Positions 35,439 to 45,003 of a stretch of 64,000 nt of DNA are shown here, piece by piece. The DNA is from CBDDKS01 sp965230335 (GTDB taxonomy: Bacteria; Pseudomonadota; Gammaproteobacteria; Enterobacterales; Kangiellaceae). Location: positions 124,001 through 188,000 of the forward strand of contig CBDDKS010000006.1 in the NCBI GenBank assembly GCA_965230335.1, given 5' to 3'. The notes beneath the pieces are model-generated. The model had not been told where the DNA came from, did not search any database, and worked only from the letters and a program-made list of their open reading frames with translations. The translations under genes and the position numbers were made by a program. How positions within the stretch are numbered: position 1 is the first letter of the stretch; each line of letters begins with the position of its first letter.

Positions 35439-36599
35439 ATGAAATTCAAGCCTATTATCGCTGCAAGCGAAGATATTGACACTCAAGATGCTGTTCAGGA
35501 AATTATAGAAAAAAGCCTGACTCAGCTCGATGGTCAAACACCCAAAGCAGGTATCGTTTATTTTGGTACAGAAACTGATACAGAACTCTTATCCAAAATG
35601 TTATTAAAGCAATGGCCCGATTTGCCATTCATTGGCTGTAGTACCTGGGGTGAGTTTTCTTCGGATATCGGATTTACTGAGGATGGTATTGTCTTATGCC
35701 TTTTCTGTAGCGATCAACTTGATTTTCAGGCCCATTATATTCATGCCACACAGTCAAGTGATGTATCAGAGTTAGCTGAAACATTTTTGCATGATGTTAA
35801 CAATAATCACTCATCTCATCCCAGTTTATGTTTAATATTAAATGACGTTATTCAATTCCATGAAACCGAACCACTGTTAGAAAAACTCAATCAACTGATG
35901 CCGCAAACTCAATTTTTTGGAGGTGCTGCTGCAGATGCGTTAGAGTTTAAACACCAGCAATTAATTTTTGGTGAGCAAACCTTAAAAACAGGTTGCGTTA
36001 TATTATCTATTTTTGGAGATCTTAATATTACAACAGATGTTGATATTGGTTGGAGTTCCAGTGTTAAACGAGGCACCATCACTCGTTCCAATAAAAATAC
36101 TTTAATAGAAGTTGACCATAAACCTGCACTTGATTTTTATACAGAAGGTTTTAGTAAACCGTTACATCCAAAAGGAGAGTTACCAATATGCCTTTATAAA
36201 CCCAATGGACAACGTTTGTTTCTTAGAAGCTCTTATGACTATGATAAAGAAAATGGTCATGTTACTTTTCTTGGCAGACTACCTGAAGGCAGTACCATTG
36301 AGTTAACATCTCTCACTTATGACAGTATGATTAAAGGTGTTGAAAATTCATTGAATGATTCCATACTGAATGTTCAAAAAAATAAAACACCACCTATTTT
36401 AGCCATATTCAGTTCCTGTGCTGCCAGAAGAGCTATATACGGCTCTAGAACACTTCAAGAAAATGAAGTATTAAACTCTATTTTAGCTAATAACATTCCT
36501 TATATTGGGTTTTATACTTTTGGAGAAATTTGTCCCAACAAGAATAAATCACCTGCCGTTTTTCATAACCAGACTTTTTCTACTTTACTAATTAGCTGA
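35439..36599 (+). CDS. FIST domain sensory protein
   Basis: A 386-residue protein with FIST_N (about residues 30-215, GIVYFGTETDTELLSKML, LPFIGCSTWGEFSS) and FIST_C (about 225-370, ending GEICP). FIST domains are predicted small-ligand sensors linked to signal transduction; amino acid binding has been proposed for the family. No signal peptide or membrane segment is seen, so it is cytoplasmic. It is 10 nt upstream of a GGDEF-EAL gene, so the two likely form a sensor/effector pair: ligand binding to FIST would tune cyclic-di-GMP turnover. AGAGG precedes the ATG. Confidence 0.88.
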   Translation: MKFKPIIAASEDIDTQDAVQEIIEKSLTQLDGQTPKAGIVYFGTETDTELLSKMLLKQWPDLPFIGCSTWGEFSSDIGFTEDGIVLCLFCSDQLDFQAHYIHATQSSDVSELAETFLHDVNNNHSSHPSLCLILNDVIQFHETEPLLEKLNQLMPQTQFFGGAAADALEFKHQQLIFGEQTLKTGCVILSIFGDLNITTDVDIGWSSSVKRGTITRSNKNTLIEVDHKPALDFYTEGFSKPLHPKGELPICLYKPNGQRLFLRSSYDYDKENGHVTFLGRLPEGSTIELTSLTYDSMIKGVENSLNDSILNVQKNKTPPILAIFSSCAARRAIYGSRTLQENEVLNSILANNIPYIGFYTFGEICPNKNKSPAVFHNQTFSTLLIS

Positions 36600-36609
36600 G
36601 TATTTTCCT

Positions 36610-38121
36610 ATGGATGACGATGACAATAAAAAAAATACACATGATTTAGAAAAAGAACTTAGGTTTTATAAAAAGCGTTATAAAAATGCATTGCGTGACA
36701 TTCAGCAAGTAGAATCCGTAAAAGAAAATTATGAAGTATTCTATCAATCCAGTATGCAACAACAGGAAGAACTCAATAAAAAATTAGAGAAGCTTGCTTG
36801 GTTTGATTCGCTAACAGGATTACCTAATAGAAAAAACTTCGAAAACTTTTTAAATAAAAGCATTAGTAGAAGCAGTAGAGAAGATATTGGTTGTGCATTA
36901 TTATTTATTGATCTGGATGGATTTAAAGACATTAATGACACATTTGGACATACCACAGGAGATGAATTGCTGATCAAAATCAGTTATCGACTGCAAGAGG
37001 TTATTAGAAATGAAGATATGCTGGCACGTTTGGGTGGCGATGAATTTGTCGTTATTGTGACAGGATTATTAGAGCCTGTACATACTTCTTTTGCAGCCGA
37101 GCGCATCATCAAAGCCTGTGAAGAAAGTGTTTATATTAATCATAAGGAAATCAACATATCAGCCAGTATTGGCATTGCTTTGTATCCCAGTAATTATGAA
37201 AAAACCAGTGAGCTACCAGCAGAAATACAATTACAACAATTTGCTGACTTGGCGATGTATCGAGCAAAACAATTAGGTAAAAATCGATATTGTTATTACG
37301 ACAAATATATGACCGATCAAGCCAATCTGGATTTAAAATTAAGAAAAAAAATAAGAAACGCTATAGATGCTCAAGAGTTTATGCCTGCTTTTCAGCCCAT
37401 TTACAGTACTCAATCAAAGACTATCGTAGGATTTGAAGCTTTAGCCCGATGGCCAGATGCCAATGGCCAGTATGTGTTACCTGCTGATTTCTTCCCTACC
37501 TTACATAAATTAAATTTAGCCTATGAACTTGACTTTATCATTTTAAAAAAAGTATTTGATTACATAAAGAAAATACCTGATTTTTTCGATCATGTTCAAT
37601 TCATCACCATTAATTTTGATGCAAAAACATTCTACCAAAAAGATTGCTATCGACAATTGATTCAGCTACTTGAACAATATCAAATCAAAGGAGAAAACAT
37701 CGTTATTGAACTGACAGAAACCACTTTGGTTCAATATAATTCACATGCCATAAAAACCATTGAAGCTTTAGCAAAAGATAATATACGTTTGGCTTTAGAT
37801 GACTTTGGCACAGGTTATTCCGGCCTCAGTTATTTGAACCGCTTCCCGATTAGCATAATAAAAATAGATAAGTTTTTTTCTCAATCTTTACCTGATGAAA
37901 AATTCTCAGTAACTATCGTAAAACATTTATTAGATATGGCAAAAGATTTAAATTTTCAAATTGTAGCAGAAGGCGTTGAAACACAAGAACAATTTCAATT
38001 TTACTGTCAACATCAGTGCGATTTATTACAAGGTTTTCTTATATCTAAACCTATCATACAAAAAGACTTGAATATATTAGATTTAATAGATGATATAACC
38101 AAAAATCTGTCTTCAGATTAA
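36610..38121 (+). CDS. GGDEF-EAL cyclic-di-GMP diguanylate cyclase/phosphodiesterase
   Basis: A 503-residue protein. An N-terminal coiled coil (about residues 5-60) leads to a GGDEF domain with an intact GGDEF motif (Gly142-Phe146) and an EAL domain with Glu276-Ala-Leu in FEALARW. Other EAL catalytic residues are present: IELTE, DDFGTGYSGLSYL, IKIDK, VAEGVE, LLQGF. Both activities may therefore be functional. No transmembrane segment is present, so input probably comes from the upstream FIST protein through the coiled coil. Confidence 0.92.
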   Translation: MDDDDNKKNTHDLEKELRFYKKRYKNALRDIQQVESVKENYEVFYQSSMQQQEELNKKLEKLAWFDSLTGLPNRKNFENFLNKSISRSSREDIGCALLFIDLDGFKDINDTFGHTTGDELLIKISYRLQEVIRNEDMLARLGGDEFVVIVTGLLEPVHTSFAAERIIKACEESVYINHKEINISASIGIALYPSNYEKTSELPAEIQLQQFADLAMYRAKQLGKNRYCYYDKYMTDQANLDLKLRKKIRNAIDAQEFMPAFQPIYSTQSKTIVGFEALARWPDANGQYVLPADFFPTLHKLNLAYELDFIILKKVFDYIKKIPDFFDHVQFITINFDAKTFYQKDCYRQLIQLLEQYQIKGENIVIELTETTLVQYNSHAIKTIEALAKDNIRLALDDFGTGYSGLSYLNRFPISIIKIDKFFSQSLPDEKFSVTIVKHLLDMAKDLNFQIVAEGVETQEQFQFYCQHQCDLLQGFLISKPIIQKDLNILDLIDDITKNLSSD

Positions 38122-38222
38122 AATGGATTATTTTATGACAGTTTAAACTTATTTAACTATATAAATGAGTCAGCATATTTTGGCACAGTGATTTAGCTCC
38201 ATCACTAAATATAGTCATTAAT

Positions 38223-39230
38223 TTAAAATGCCCATTGCCAGCCTGCTGTAACAATCAGATCCGTTTCCAACTGCGGACCTGAGAGATCCTGATAAGCGGG
38301 TTGCATGACTTCAATCGCAAAACGATGGGGTAATTGACCACCAGAAATATAATTTAACCCGACACCCAAATCTGCACGACGCCCATTGCGTAAACTGGGA
38401 TCTGCTGTTGGAACCACTTGATTCACCAATGCCATCATTAAATCAGGATCAGCACCCTCAATATCTTCCCATGCCTCTAGATTAACACGAGTTGACCAAC
38501 TCCAATGCTTGTTTAAAACAATAGAATACCAACTTGTCAGTTGATAACGATGACCCAATGTATAATCTCTGTCATTTTCACCAGTTCTGATAACAGCTCT
38601 TAATTGTGCGCCCCATGAGGTATCATCCTGACGTGAATTAAACGTCACTCCAGGCATTAAATCATAAGTCCCCGAACTGGTCTGCATGGGATAAGGCAAC
38701 TGAGCTTCATTAGGTGCGCTCATCGGTGTCACATCGGTTGCATCAATTGTACCAGTAGGAATACTCAAGCCAGCATTCAATAACCATTCACTACTCTCCG
38801 TTTTATGCATTAACACTAATGCAGATAACTTCACATCACCAATATCATTGGTTTCTGTCGTAAACTCATTACCATTCATGACCAAATGATCCATCGATAA
38901 ATCTACAAAAGGCAACATAGCCATCCAGGTGACTTGATCACTGGAAGCATACATAGCTCCTATCATGTGCATGTTCATATCCATTCTTTGTGGTATCACC
39001 ATAAAAGACCCACCATTCGGCCTCAATTGCGAAGCATCAGATACGCGATCAGTACCGCTACGATTACCATTCATCTTCATCGTCATATAACGATAAGACA
39101 CCATCCACTCCCCTTTTTTATGAATATGTTCCCCCATCACACCAATAGGAGCATGTGCATCAGGTCTTGCTGAAAAAACACTCGTGGAAATCGTAAAAAG
39201 AAAACAAATACACAAACTCAAACGCAACAT
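38223..39230 (-). CDS. Met/His-rich outer-membrane beta-barrel-like protein
   Basis: A 335-residue exported protein: signal peptide LCICFLFTISTSVFSA, then HAPIGVMGEHIHKKGEWMVSY, a start known from a widespread family often annotated as transporter or phenol-degradation (MetA)-like barrel. Alternating aromatic strands and a C-terminal Phe (GWQWAF) support an outer-membrane beta-barrel. Residues 45-110 are unusually rich in Met and His (YRYMTMKMNG, RMDMNMHMIG), a composition seen in copper-handling proteins. That link is inference. It is monocistronic as far as can be seen. Confidence 0.7.
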   Translation of the reverse strand: MLRLSLCICFLFTISTSVFSARPDAHAPIGVMGEHIHKKGEWMVSYRYMTMKMNGNRSGTDRVSDASQLRPNGGSFMVIPQRMDMNMHMIGAMYASSDQVTWMAMLPFVDLSMDHLVMNGNEFTTETNDIGDVKLSALVLMHKTESSEWLLNAGLSIPTGTIDATDVTPMSAPNEAQLPYPMQTSSGTYDLMPGVTFNSRQDDTSWGAQLRAVIRTGENDRDYTLGHRYQLTSWYSIVLNKHWSWSTRVNLEAWEDIEGADPDLMMALVNQVVPTADPSLRNGRRADLGVGLNYISGGQLPHRFAIEVMQPAYQDLSGPQLETDLIVTAGWQWAF

Positions 39231-39362
39231 GGACTTACCTAAAGCAATTATTCAAAACACGATTAAAATATGCGCGAATTCTACCAACTCTTTTCCCATT
39301 ACCCAATCATAAAATCCAGGAACCATACCGCTGTAGGGTATTTATGACTTATATATTTCTAC

Positions 39363-39392
39363 AAAAAACCCACTCCGAAGAGTGGGCTTTTA
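39363..39392 (-). terminator. Rho-independent terminator after the large hydrolase gene
   Basis: The 7-bp stem CCCACTC/GAGTGGG with a 4-nt CGAA loop (TTCG on minus, a stable tetraloop) is followed on the minus strand by TTTTTT. It can also work on plus (CTTTTATT). Confidence 0.85.
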
Positions 39393-39419
39393 TTACTTTT
39401 TAATCAAAATAAAACTAAT

Positions 39420-42400
39420 CTAAGGCGTGCATGATTGATAATCAACTGCAAATATTATCGACTGACCAATCATAGCCCAAGGGTTATTAAAGATGGTATG
39501 TAGATTATCTCCATACATTTGTCCTGATAAAGTACTCATTGCATAATCATCTACATCTTCTATGATAAAACTATTAAATGTGCCTTCATTGTTATTCATT
39601 AAAGAGACATCATCCAAATATATATCGCCTGTAAACGCATTTGCACTGGAAACGTTTTCAAATTTTAATGGCCCTTGTAAATATATCTGACCTTGTGAAG
39701 ATTGAGAAATACTGGTATCTAAAATTAGTGTAAGCCAGATTTTTTCATAATTTATGCATTCAGAGCTTAAATAAATCTCAGTTCCACCATTGGTAATGTA
39801 TTGGTTTAAATTACCTGTCCACGTTGAACGATAACCATTATCATGAATATTAAAACAACCATTTGAATCGATCCGTGCACCATAAGGTGTATTAGGGCAT
39901 TGATCAACATTATCAAATACACCATCATCATCACTGTCTAAAAGTTGACAACCGTTAGAATCAACTAATACACCAGGGTTGCTATCTGGACATTGATCCA
40001 CACTATCATGTACCCCGTCATTATCTAAATCAAAACACCCCCTAGAGTTTACTTGTAATCCAGAGCTTGTATTCGGGCATTGATCTCTATCATCTAAAAC
40101 ACCATCATTATCACTATCGAGTATTTCACAACCATTGGCATAAACTTGAACACCACCAGATGTATTAGGGCATTCATCAATACTATTTGTTATGCCATCA
40201 TTGTCACTATCCATATTATCAGAATTATGCCCATTATAAATTTCAATCTCATTAATACGAGCATAAATACTTTGATGATCGGGTCCTCTCATATTTGAGA
40301 TCATAATTCGATCTGTCATAATATTGTTAAAGCTTCGTTCAATAACTGTATCTGTATTTTGACGAACTTTAGCTATGGGCACCCAGTTATAACCATCATG
40401 ATATTCAATATCATACTCCTTGATTTTATAACCTGAACTCGTAAATAGTATAATACTTGACATTGATACAGGGTTTTCCCAAACTAATTTCACTGATTGT
40501 TTACCTACAGCTGTATTCAAAGCATTAGTCCAACTAAAATTATCACCAACCGTTGTATTTCGATCACCATCATTAATTTTTTCTATACTATATTGCCCAT
40601 ATGTACTACTTGCCTTTATTTCTTTCACACTCTTTGCTCTATTAATCACCAAATCGCCCCATTGTGAACTAGAGACTTTTCTTGCATTAGTATCACAACC
40701 ATAACCTCCAACAAATGCAGAGACTTTGTAATCTATACTGGGTAAATATTCAGCACTAATTTCTCTCGTATAACTTGTCGTATTACCTGGAATCAATCTG
40801 TAACATTCGTTTTCTTTTGTCGAAATCATATAAAAGTCTGCACCAGGTATATTGTTCCATGTAATTTCTAAATCACCTTCATTTTTATCTCCTACATATT
40901 TAGCAGATAACTTTACAGGATCTGCTGCTACAGTCACAAATCTAGAATCAGCTACTTTTTGTGCATTTATATCACCTATATTGCCTTTATAAGCCGACAC
41001 TTTATATTGAATATCATACATAAGTCTTGTTTGAACTTCCCGAACATAATCAGTTTGTCCTGCATTGATAAATCTATAGTCATCACTTTCTCGAGTCGAT
41101 ATTTTATAAAAATCTGCCGATGGAATTGCATCCCAAGATAAAGTTAAATCTCCTTCATGAGCTTCTCCCAAATAAGTCACTTGAGGGTCAGTATGAATCT
41201 TCACCATCCTATTATTTTTCGCAATAACTAATCTATCTAATGCATCATCAATATAACCATTATCATTACCTAATCGTCTAACAATATGATTATGCCATGC
41301 AGTACTATTATTTAAAAATGAATTACCAAAATCTATCCATCTTTGAAAATACCAATAATCATGTTTACTATCACTTAAAGAAACTTCTTCTGCATCTAAA
41401 GTCGTATTTTCTGAAGTAGCTATATCTAAAGATAGAGCTCTTGTCTTAGGCTTTATATCGATAATTTCACTACCGACTAAAATATTAAATAGAGATAAAT
41501 TATACTTATTTGGAAAAAAATCTCTTAAATTAGATTTATAAGCTTTATGATAATTTACTGTTATTGGAACTCCAAATACTTGTACTGTTTCAAATGCCAA
41601 AGGGTTTTGATTAGTATCATGTAATGCACCCAATTCATCTTGATTATGATTTGCCACAGGGTCAAATCCATGGGCTATTACGGGAACATGAGGTAAATGC
41701 AACTTAAATAACTTCGCTAATCTAAATGCCAATGCTCCTCCTCGACTATGTCCTGCAAGATAAATCGACTCTAAATTATTTACATCCACTTTACTCATTA
41801 ACCAGTGATAATAAGCTCTTACGATAGCATCTTTATTATCTTTAGAAAACCCAAAATTAAAGCGTGCATCAAAAGCCAGACCAACAAAAGTATCTTCAAG
41901 ATTATAAGGAGCCACATCCTCGATTGTTTCATTATTAAAATCAACATCTCTTTCTTCAAAAAGTCTATGTGCTATTGAATTAACATCTACATCTAAAATA
42001 CGAGATTTATCTGTTTTTTTAAATTCATCTGTTCTCGTTTGTCCAGTAATCAAATTTGAGCTTTGGTTTCCATCTCCTAAAAATGGATAAAATTGTTGAC
42101 CTGCAGCTAATAAGACTAAATGCTTCACATTATTTTTTGGTGGCTCATTAAACCGAGCAAGTAAAGTATTTTTCTGGATACTGCTTGGAACACCTTCAAG
42201 ATCCCACCAAATATATTCACTTTGTAATGAAGCATTACATCTAAGCCATCTAAAAAAACCTTTATTTCTACAATATTTTATTTGATCAACTCTTACTCGA
42301 GTGGGTGGTGTATGCTGATGTTGCTGTCCTGCTGCACTTCCACTGATAAAATTTTCATAAGGTTCAGGGGTAACCATAGGTATCTGAATGTCAATAGCAT

Positions 42401-42860
42401 CTTGATGTTGGCATGCTTGTTGACCGCTATTTAAAAAACGAGAATTTCCTATCTGTAAATTTTGTATCACATCCGAGTCAAAACCACTCACAAAACCTGT
42501 ATGATTTGCTTGGGCTTGGCCAATTCTTGCACTGGCAAACTCTGATGTATCCCCTTCTCCATTACCTAAACCATTTAAAACCATATTACCAATAAAAAAA
42601 TTAGGGATATTTTGATCATTAATATTCTCAAAAATTAAACCTTCATTATATAAACCAAGGGTATCTGCTATATTCACTGTATCAATAGCTAATTCAATAA
42701 AATTTTGCTGGCTATTAATACATTCTGTTTTTAGTTTGATCGTCTGGGACGTTCCATCGAAATCCAACCTATCTATTTCGGTATACCACGTTTGAACATT
42801 ACTAAAAATCTGTCCGGTAAAAAAACTAAAAAACATAATAAAATACAGTTTATTCTTCAT
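39420..42860 (-). CDS. Large secreted alpha/beta-hydrolase (lipase-like) with Fn3-like, discoidin-like and thrombospondin type 3 repeats
   Basis: An 1146-residue secreted protein. The signal peptide KNKLYFIMFFSFFTGQIFSN is followed by a beta-rich domain. A hydrolase domain carries the nucleophile elbow LAGHSRGGALAF (Ser372), typical of lipase-3-like enzymes. Two fibronectin type III-like repeats follow (each with EGDL.I.W..IP.ADFY.IST), then a discoidin-like segment (about 745-880) and four thrombospondin type 3 calcium-binding repeats (SDNDGITNSIDECPNT and similar, about 882-1004). A C-terminal beta domain resembles the N-terminal one. ATG 42860 has GGAG 7 nt upstream; a GTG further up is not needed. 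Two LuxR regulators lie upstream and an 18-bp dyad stands before it. Substrate unknown; exported lipase, esterase or adhesin-like enzyme. Confidence 0.8.
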   Translation of the reverse strand: MKNKLYFIMFFSFFTGQIFSNVQTWYTEIDRLDFDGTSQTIKLKTECINSQQNFIELAIDTVNIADTLGLYNEGLIFENINDQNIPNFFIGNMVLNGLGNGEGDTSEFASARIGQAQANHTGFVSGFDSDVIQNLQIGNSRFLNSGQQACQHQDAIDIQIPMVTPEPYENFISGSAAGQQHQHTPPTRVRVDQIKYCRNKGFFRWLRCNASLQSEYIWWDLEGVPSSIQKNTLLARFNEPPKNNVKHLVLLAAGQQFYPFLGDGNQSSNLITGQTRTDEFKKTDKSRILDVDVNSIAHRLFEERDVDFNNETIEDVAPYNLEDTFVGLAFDARFNFGFSKDNKDAIVRAYYHWLMSKVDVNNLESIYLAGHSRGGALAFRLAKLFKLHLPHVPVIAHGFDPVANHNQDELGALHDTNQNPLAFETVQVFGVPITVNYHKAYKSNLRDFFPNKYNLSLFNILVGSEIIDIKPKTRALSLDIATSENTTLDAEEVSLSDSKHDYWYFQRWIDFGNSFLNNSTAWHNHIVRRLGNDNGYIDDALDRLVIAKNNRMVKIHTDPQVTYLGEAHEGDLTLSWDAIPSADFYKISTRESDDYRFINAGQTDYVREVQTRLMYDIQYKVSAYKGNIGDINAQKVADSRFVTVAADPVKLSAKYVGDKNEGDLEITWNNIPGADFYMISTKENECYRLIPGNTTSYTREISAEYLPSIDYKVSAFVGGYGCDTNARKVSSSQWGDLVINRAKSVKEIKASSTYGQYSIEKINDGDRNTTVGDNFSWTNALNTAVGKQSVKLVWENPVSMSSIILFTSSGYKIKEYDIEYHDGYNWVPIAKVRQNTDTVIERSFNNIMTDRIMISNMRGPDHQSIYARINEIEIYNGHNSDNMDSDNDGITNSIDECPNTSGGVQVYANGCEILDSDNDGVLDDRDQCPNTSSGLQVNSRGCFDLDNDGVHDSVDQCPDSNPGVLVDSNGCQLLDSDDDGVFDNVDQCPNTPYGARIDSNGCFNIHDNGYRSTWTGNLNQYITNGGTEIYLSSECINYEKIWLTLILDTSISQSSQGQIYLQGPLKFENVSSANAFTGDIYLDDVSLMNNNEGTFNSFIIEDVDDYAMSTLSGQMYGDNLHTIFNNPWAMIGQSIIFAVDYQSCTP

Positions 42861-42937
42861 AGCCAATCTCCAATAAAGGTTAATATAATGAAAAACTTTT
42901 CTTATCACTAGCCTACCATCATTTTTCTTTCTCCGGC

Positions 42938-42955
42938 ATCCCCAAAATTGGGGAT
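42938..42955 (-). promoter_or_regulatory. 18-bp dyad, candidate LuxR-type operator
   Basis: ATCCCCAA-AA-TTGGGGAT: perfect 8-bp arms around AA. Lux boxes are 18-20 bp dyads centred near -42. Here a -10-like TAGGCT lies at 42910-42915 on the minus strand, about 34 nt from the dyad centre. It is 78 nt before the hydrolase ATG, next to two luxR genes. Confidence 0.5.
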
Positions 42956-43112
42956 ATTTTTATAATAAAAAAGTATTGTATGCATTCAAAAAGAATAAGA
43001 ATTTCTTTAACAAGATAATTTATTTAAATAGTTCTGTTATTTAAGGTACCACAATAAAAATTGATGACACATTAAGAGAACCCATATACTCTTAAACTTT
43101 TTGAGACTATAT

Positions 43113-43943
43113 TTAAAGAAGAATAACTTTAAGATTAACTGCTTTTGCTATAGCATGATGTTTTGATTTCACACCCAATTTTTTATAGCTATTTTTTAAA
43201 TGAGAAATTACTGTTGTTTCTGATAGCTTAAGCATTATTGATAAATCATAAATACTTTTACCATGGGCTGACCAACTCAACACTTCTTTTTCTCTTGCAG
43301 TCAAGCTGATATCCAACTTTAAATCAAATTTATTCTTAACTACTTTTAATACGGATTCATGAATATGGGCACTTAATAAATTTAAATCAGGCAATATTTT
43401 CATTATATACTTTTTATTATTTTTCTTTGAATTATTAAAAGAACTAAATCTTATTCCACCCATTTCTCCTTGTGTTCCCATCCATGGAAATTGAAAGCAA
43501 TATGTCATATTAAAATCTTGTGCACAATTAAAAAAATAAATATTTTCTTTTGTAAAAAAAGATTCATGTTCAATATTATAATTACCTTGCCAGATATAAG
43601 GAGTTGATTTCACTAAACTTTGCTGAGTTAAAGGATCAATGAGTAAAAAGTTATTTTTATCATAAAACGTTTGCCAGTCACTCATATAGTCAAATATATG
43701 AATAAACATAGGCACTTCATTTAGTCTTGGAATTAAAACACCTAAACCAAAGTGCTTAAACCCATAACCATTACGAATACGAACACAAGTCTCTTGAATA
43801 GATTCTACGGTCTTTGCATTATTTAACTCATCAATGTAATCAAATAACGTATATCCCTTAGAACAACCATGACCTGCAGGCTCTTTAATAAAACCATATT
43901 CGATTTTTTTTATATTACTTAATACATGTTTTACTGTATTCAT
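43113..43943 (-). CDS. LuxR-family quorum-sensing regulator (solo), copy 1
   Basis: A 276-residue LuxR-type transcription factor. The N-terminal autoinducer-binding domain keeps the invariant residues with exactly TraR spacing: Trp90, Tyr94, Asp103, Pro104, Trp118. The C-terminal GerE helix-turn-helix (about 205-270) has LTAREKEVLSWSAHGKS and LSETTVISHLKNSYKKLGV. A binding pocket for acyl-homoserine lactone or a related ligand is therefore likely. No luxI synthase is present in the window, so it is a solo here. It is highly similar to the gene at 44170-45003, evidence of tandem duplication. Confidence 0.92.
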   Translation of the reverse strand: MNTVKHVLSNIKKIEYGFIKEPAGHGCSKGYTLFDYIDELNNAKTVESIQETCVRIRNGYGFKHFGLGVLIPRLNEVPMFIHIFDYMSDWQTFYDKNNFLLIDPLTQQSLVKSTPYIWQGNYNIEHESFFTKENIYFFNCAQDFNMTYCFQFPWMGTQGEMGGIRFSSFNNSKKNNKKYIMKILPDLNLLSAHIHESVLKVVKNKFDLKLDISLTAREKEVLSWSAHGKSIYDLSIMLKLSETTVISHLKNSYKKLGVKSKHHAIAKAVNLKVILL

Positions 43944-44169
43944 TTAGTTTAAACTTAATCAATTCATCTGCGACGCATTATATTAAAACACACACATTTA
44001 TTTATAATAATTACTACACAACCAGGCTATTAATTATATAAATTCTCTATAGAAAATAATATTTTTTATATATTTATATAAAGCATTCATAAAACAATGT
44101 ATAAAAAAATTACCCATTTCAATACTATTATTTTTACTTTGTATAGATACACTTCATAAAATGGCTCAC

Positions 44170-45003
44170 CTAAACAACAATTAATTTCAGATTGACCGCC
44201 TTGGCAACAGCATGATGTTTTTTATTCACGCCTAGTTTTTTGTAGCTACTTTTTAAATGAGTAACTACTGTTGATTGTGTAATTTTTAAAATGGCAGCAA
44301 TTTCTAACGTACTTTTACCATTAGCTGTCCAACTTAAAACCTCTCTTTCTCTACCAGTCAATTTTAAATCTGTTGACACATTGAACTTTTCTTGTATTAA
44401 TCGAATGAGTGCTTCATGAAGATACATATTTAATAAATTCAAATCTGAAAATATACTATTTTTTTCTTTTAAAATTTTGTTTTCACATGTATTAAACGCA
44501 CTAAATCTGACACCACCCACTTCGCCATGCAATCCTCGCCATGGAAACTGTATACAGTATTTCATATCAAAAGATCTTGCACAATCAAAAAAATCCTGAC
44601 AGTTTTTTGATAACAATGGCTGTTCTGTATTATATTTTTCTTCACAATGCCAAGCCCAAGGGACAGTATTTGAAAAACCATGTTGTGCCAGAGGATCAAT
44701 AAAGGTGAGCTTATTGTTTTGATAGTAAACATGCCATGGACTGTCATAGTCATACACACGTATTAACAAAGGTTTTTCATGTAATTTTGGAATTAATATA
44801 CCTAAACAAAAACTATCAAAACCGTACCCGTTTCTTATACGAACACAGGTTTCTCTAAGATCTTCTATAGAACTCGCCTTATTAAATTCATTAATATAAT
44901 CTTCTAAATCATAGCCACTGGGATTACCATAATTTTTAGGCTCTTTAACACAACCATATTCTATTTTTTCAGCATCTGATAAAATTTCTTTAATGATATT
45001 CAT
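44170..45003 (-). CDS. LuxR-family quorum-sensing regulator (solo), copy 2
   Basis: A 277-residue paralogue of the preceding regulator. It has the same start pattern (EYGxxKEP), the same invariant autoinducer-pocket residues Trp90, Tyr94, Asp103, Pro104, Trp118, and the helix-turn-helix LTGREREVLSWTANGKST with ITQSTVVTHLKSSYKKLGV. The two differ more in the ligand domain than in the DNA-binding domain, so they may read the same operator in response to different signals. The 226-nt spacer between them suggests separate promoters. Confidence 0.92.
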   Translation of the reverse strand: MNIIKEILSDAEKIEYGCVKEPKNYGNPSGYDLEDYINEFNKASSIEDLRETCVRIRNGYGFDSFCLGILIPKLHEKPLLIRVYDYDSPWHVYYQNNKLTFIDPLAQHGFSNTVPWAWHCEEKYNTEQPLLSKNCQDFFDCARSFDMKYCIQFPWRGLHGEVGGVRFSAFNTCENKILKEKNSIFSDLNLLNMYLHEALIRLIQEKFNVSTDLKLTGREREVLSWTANGKSTLEIAAILKITQSTVVTHLKSSYKKLGVNKKHHAVAKAVNLKLIVV

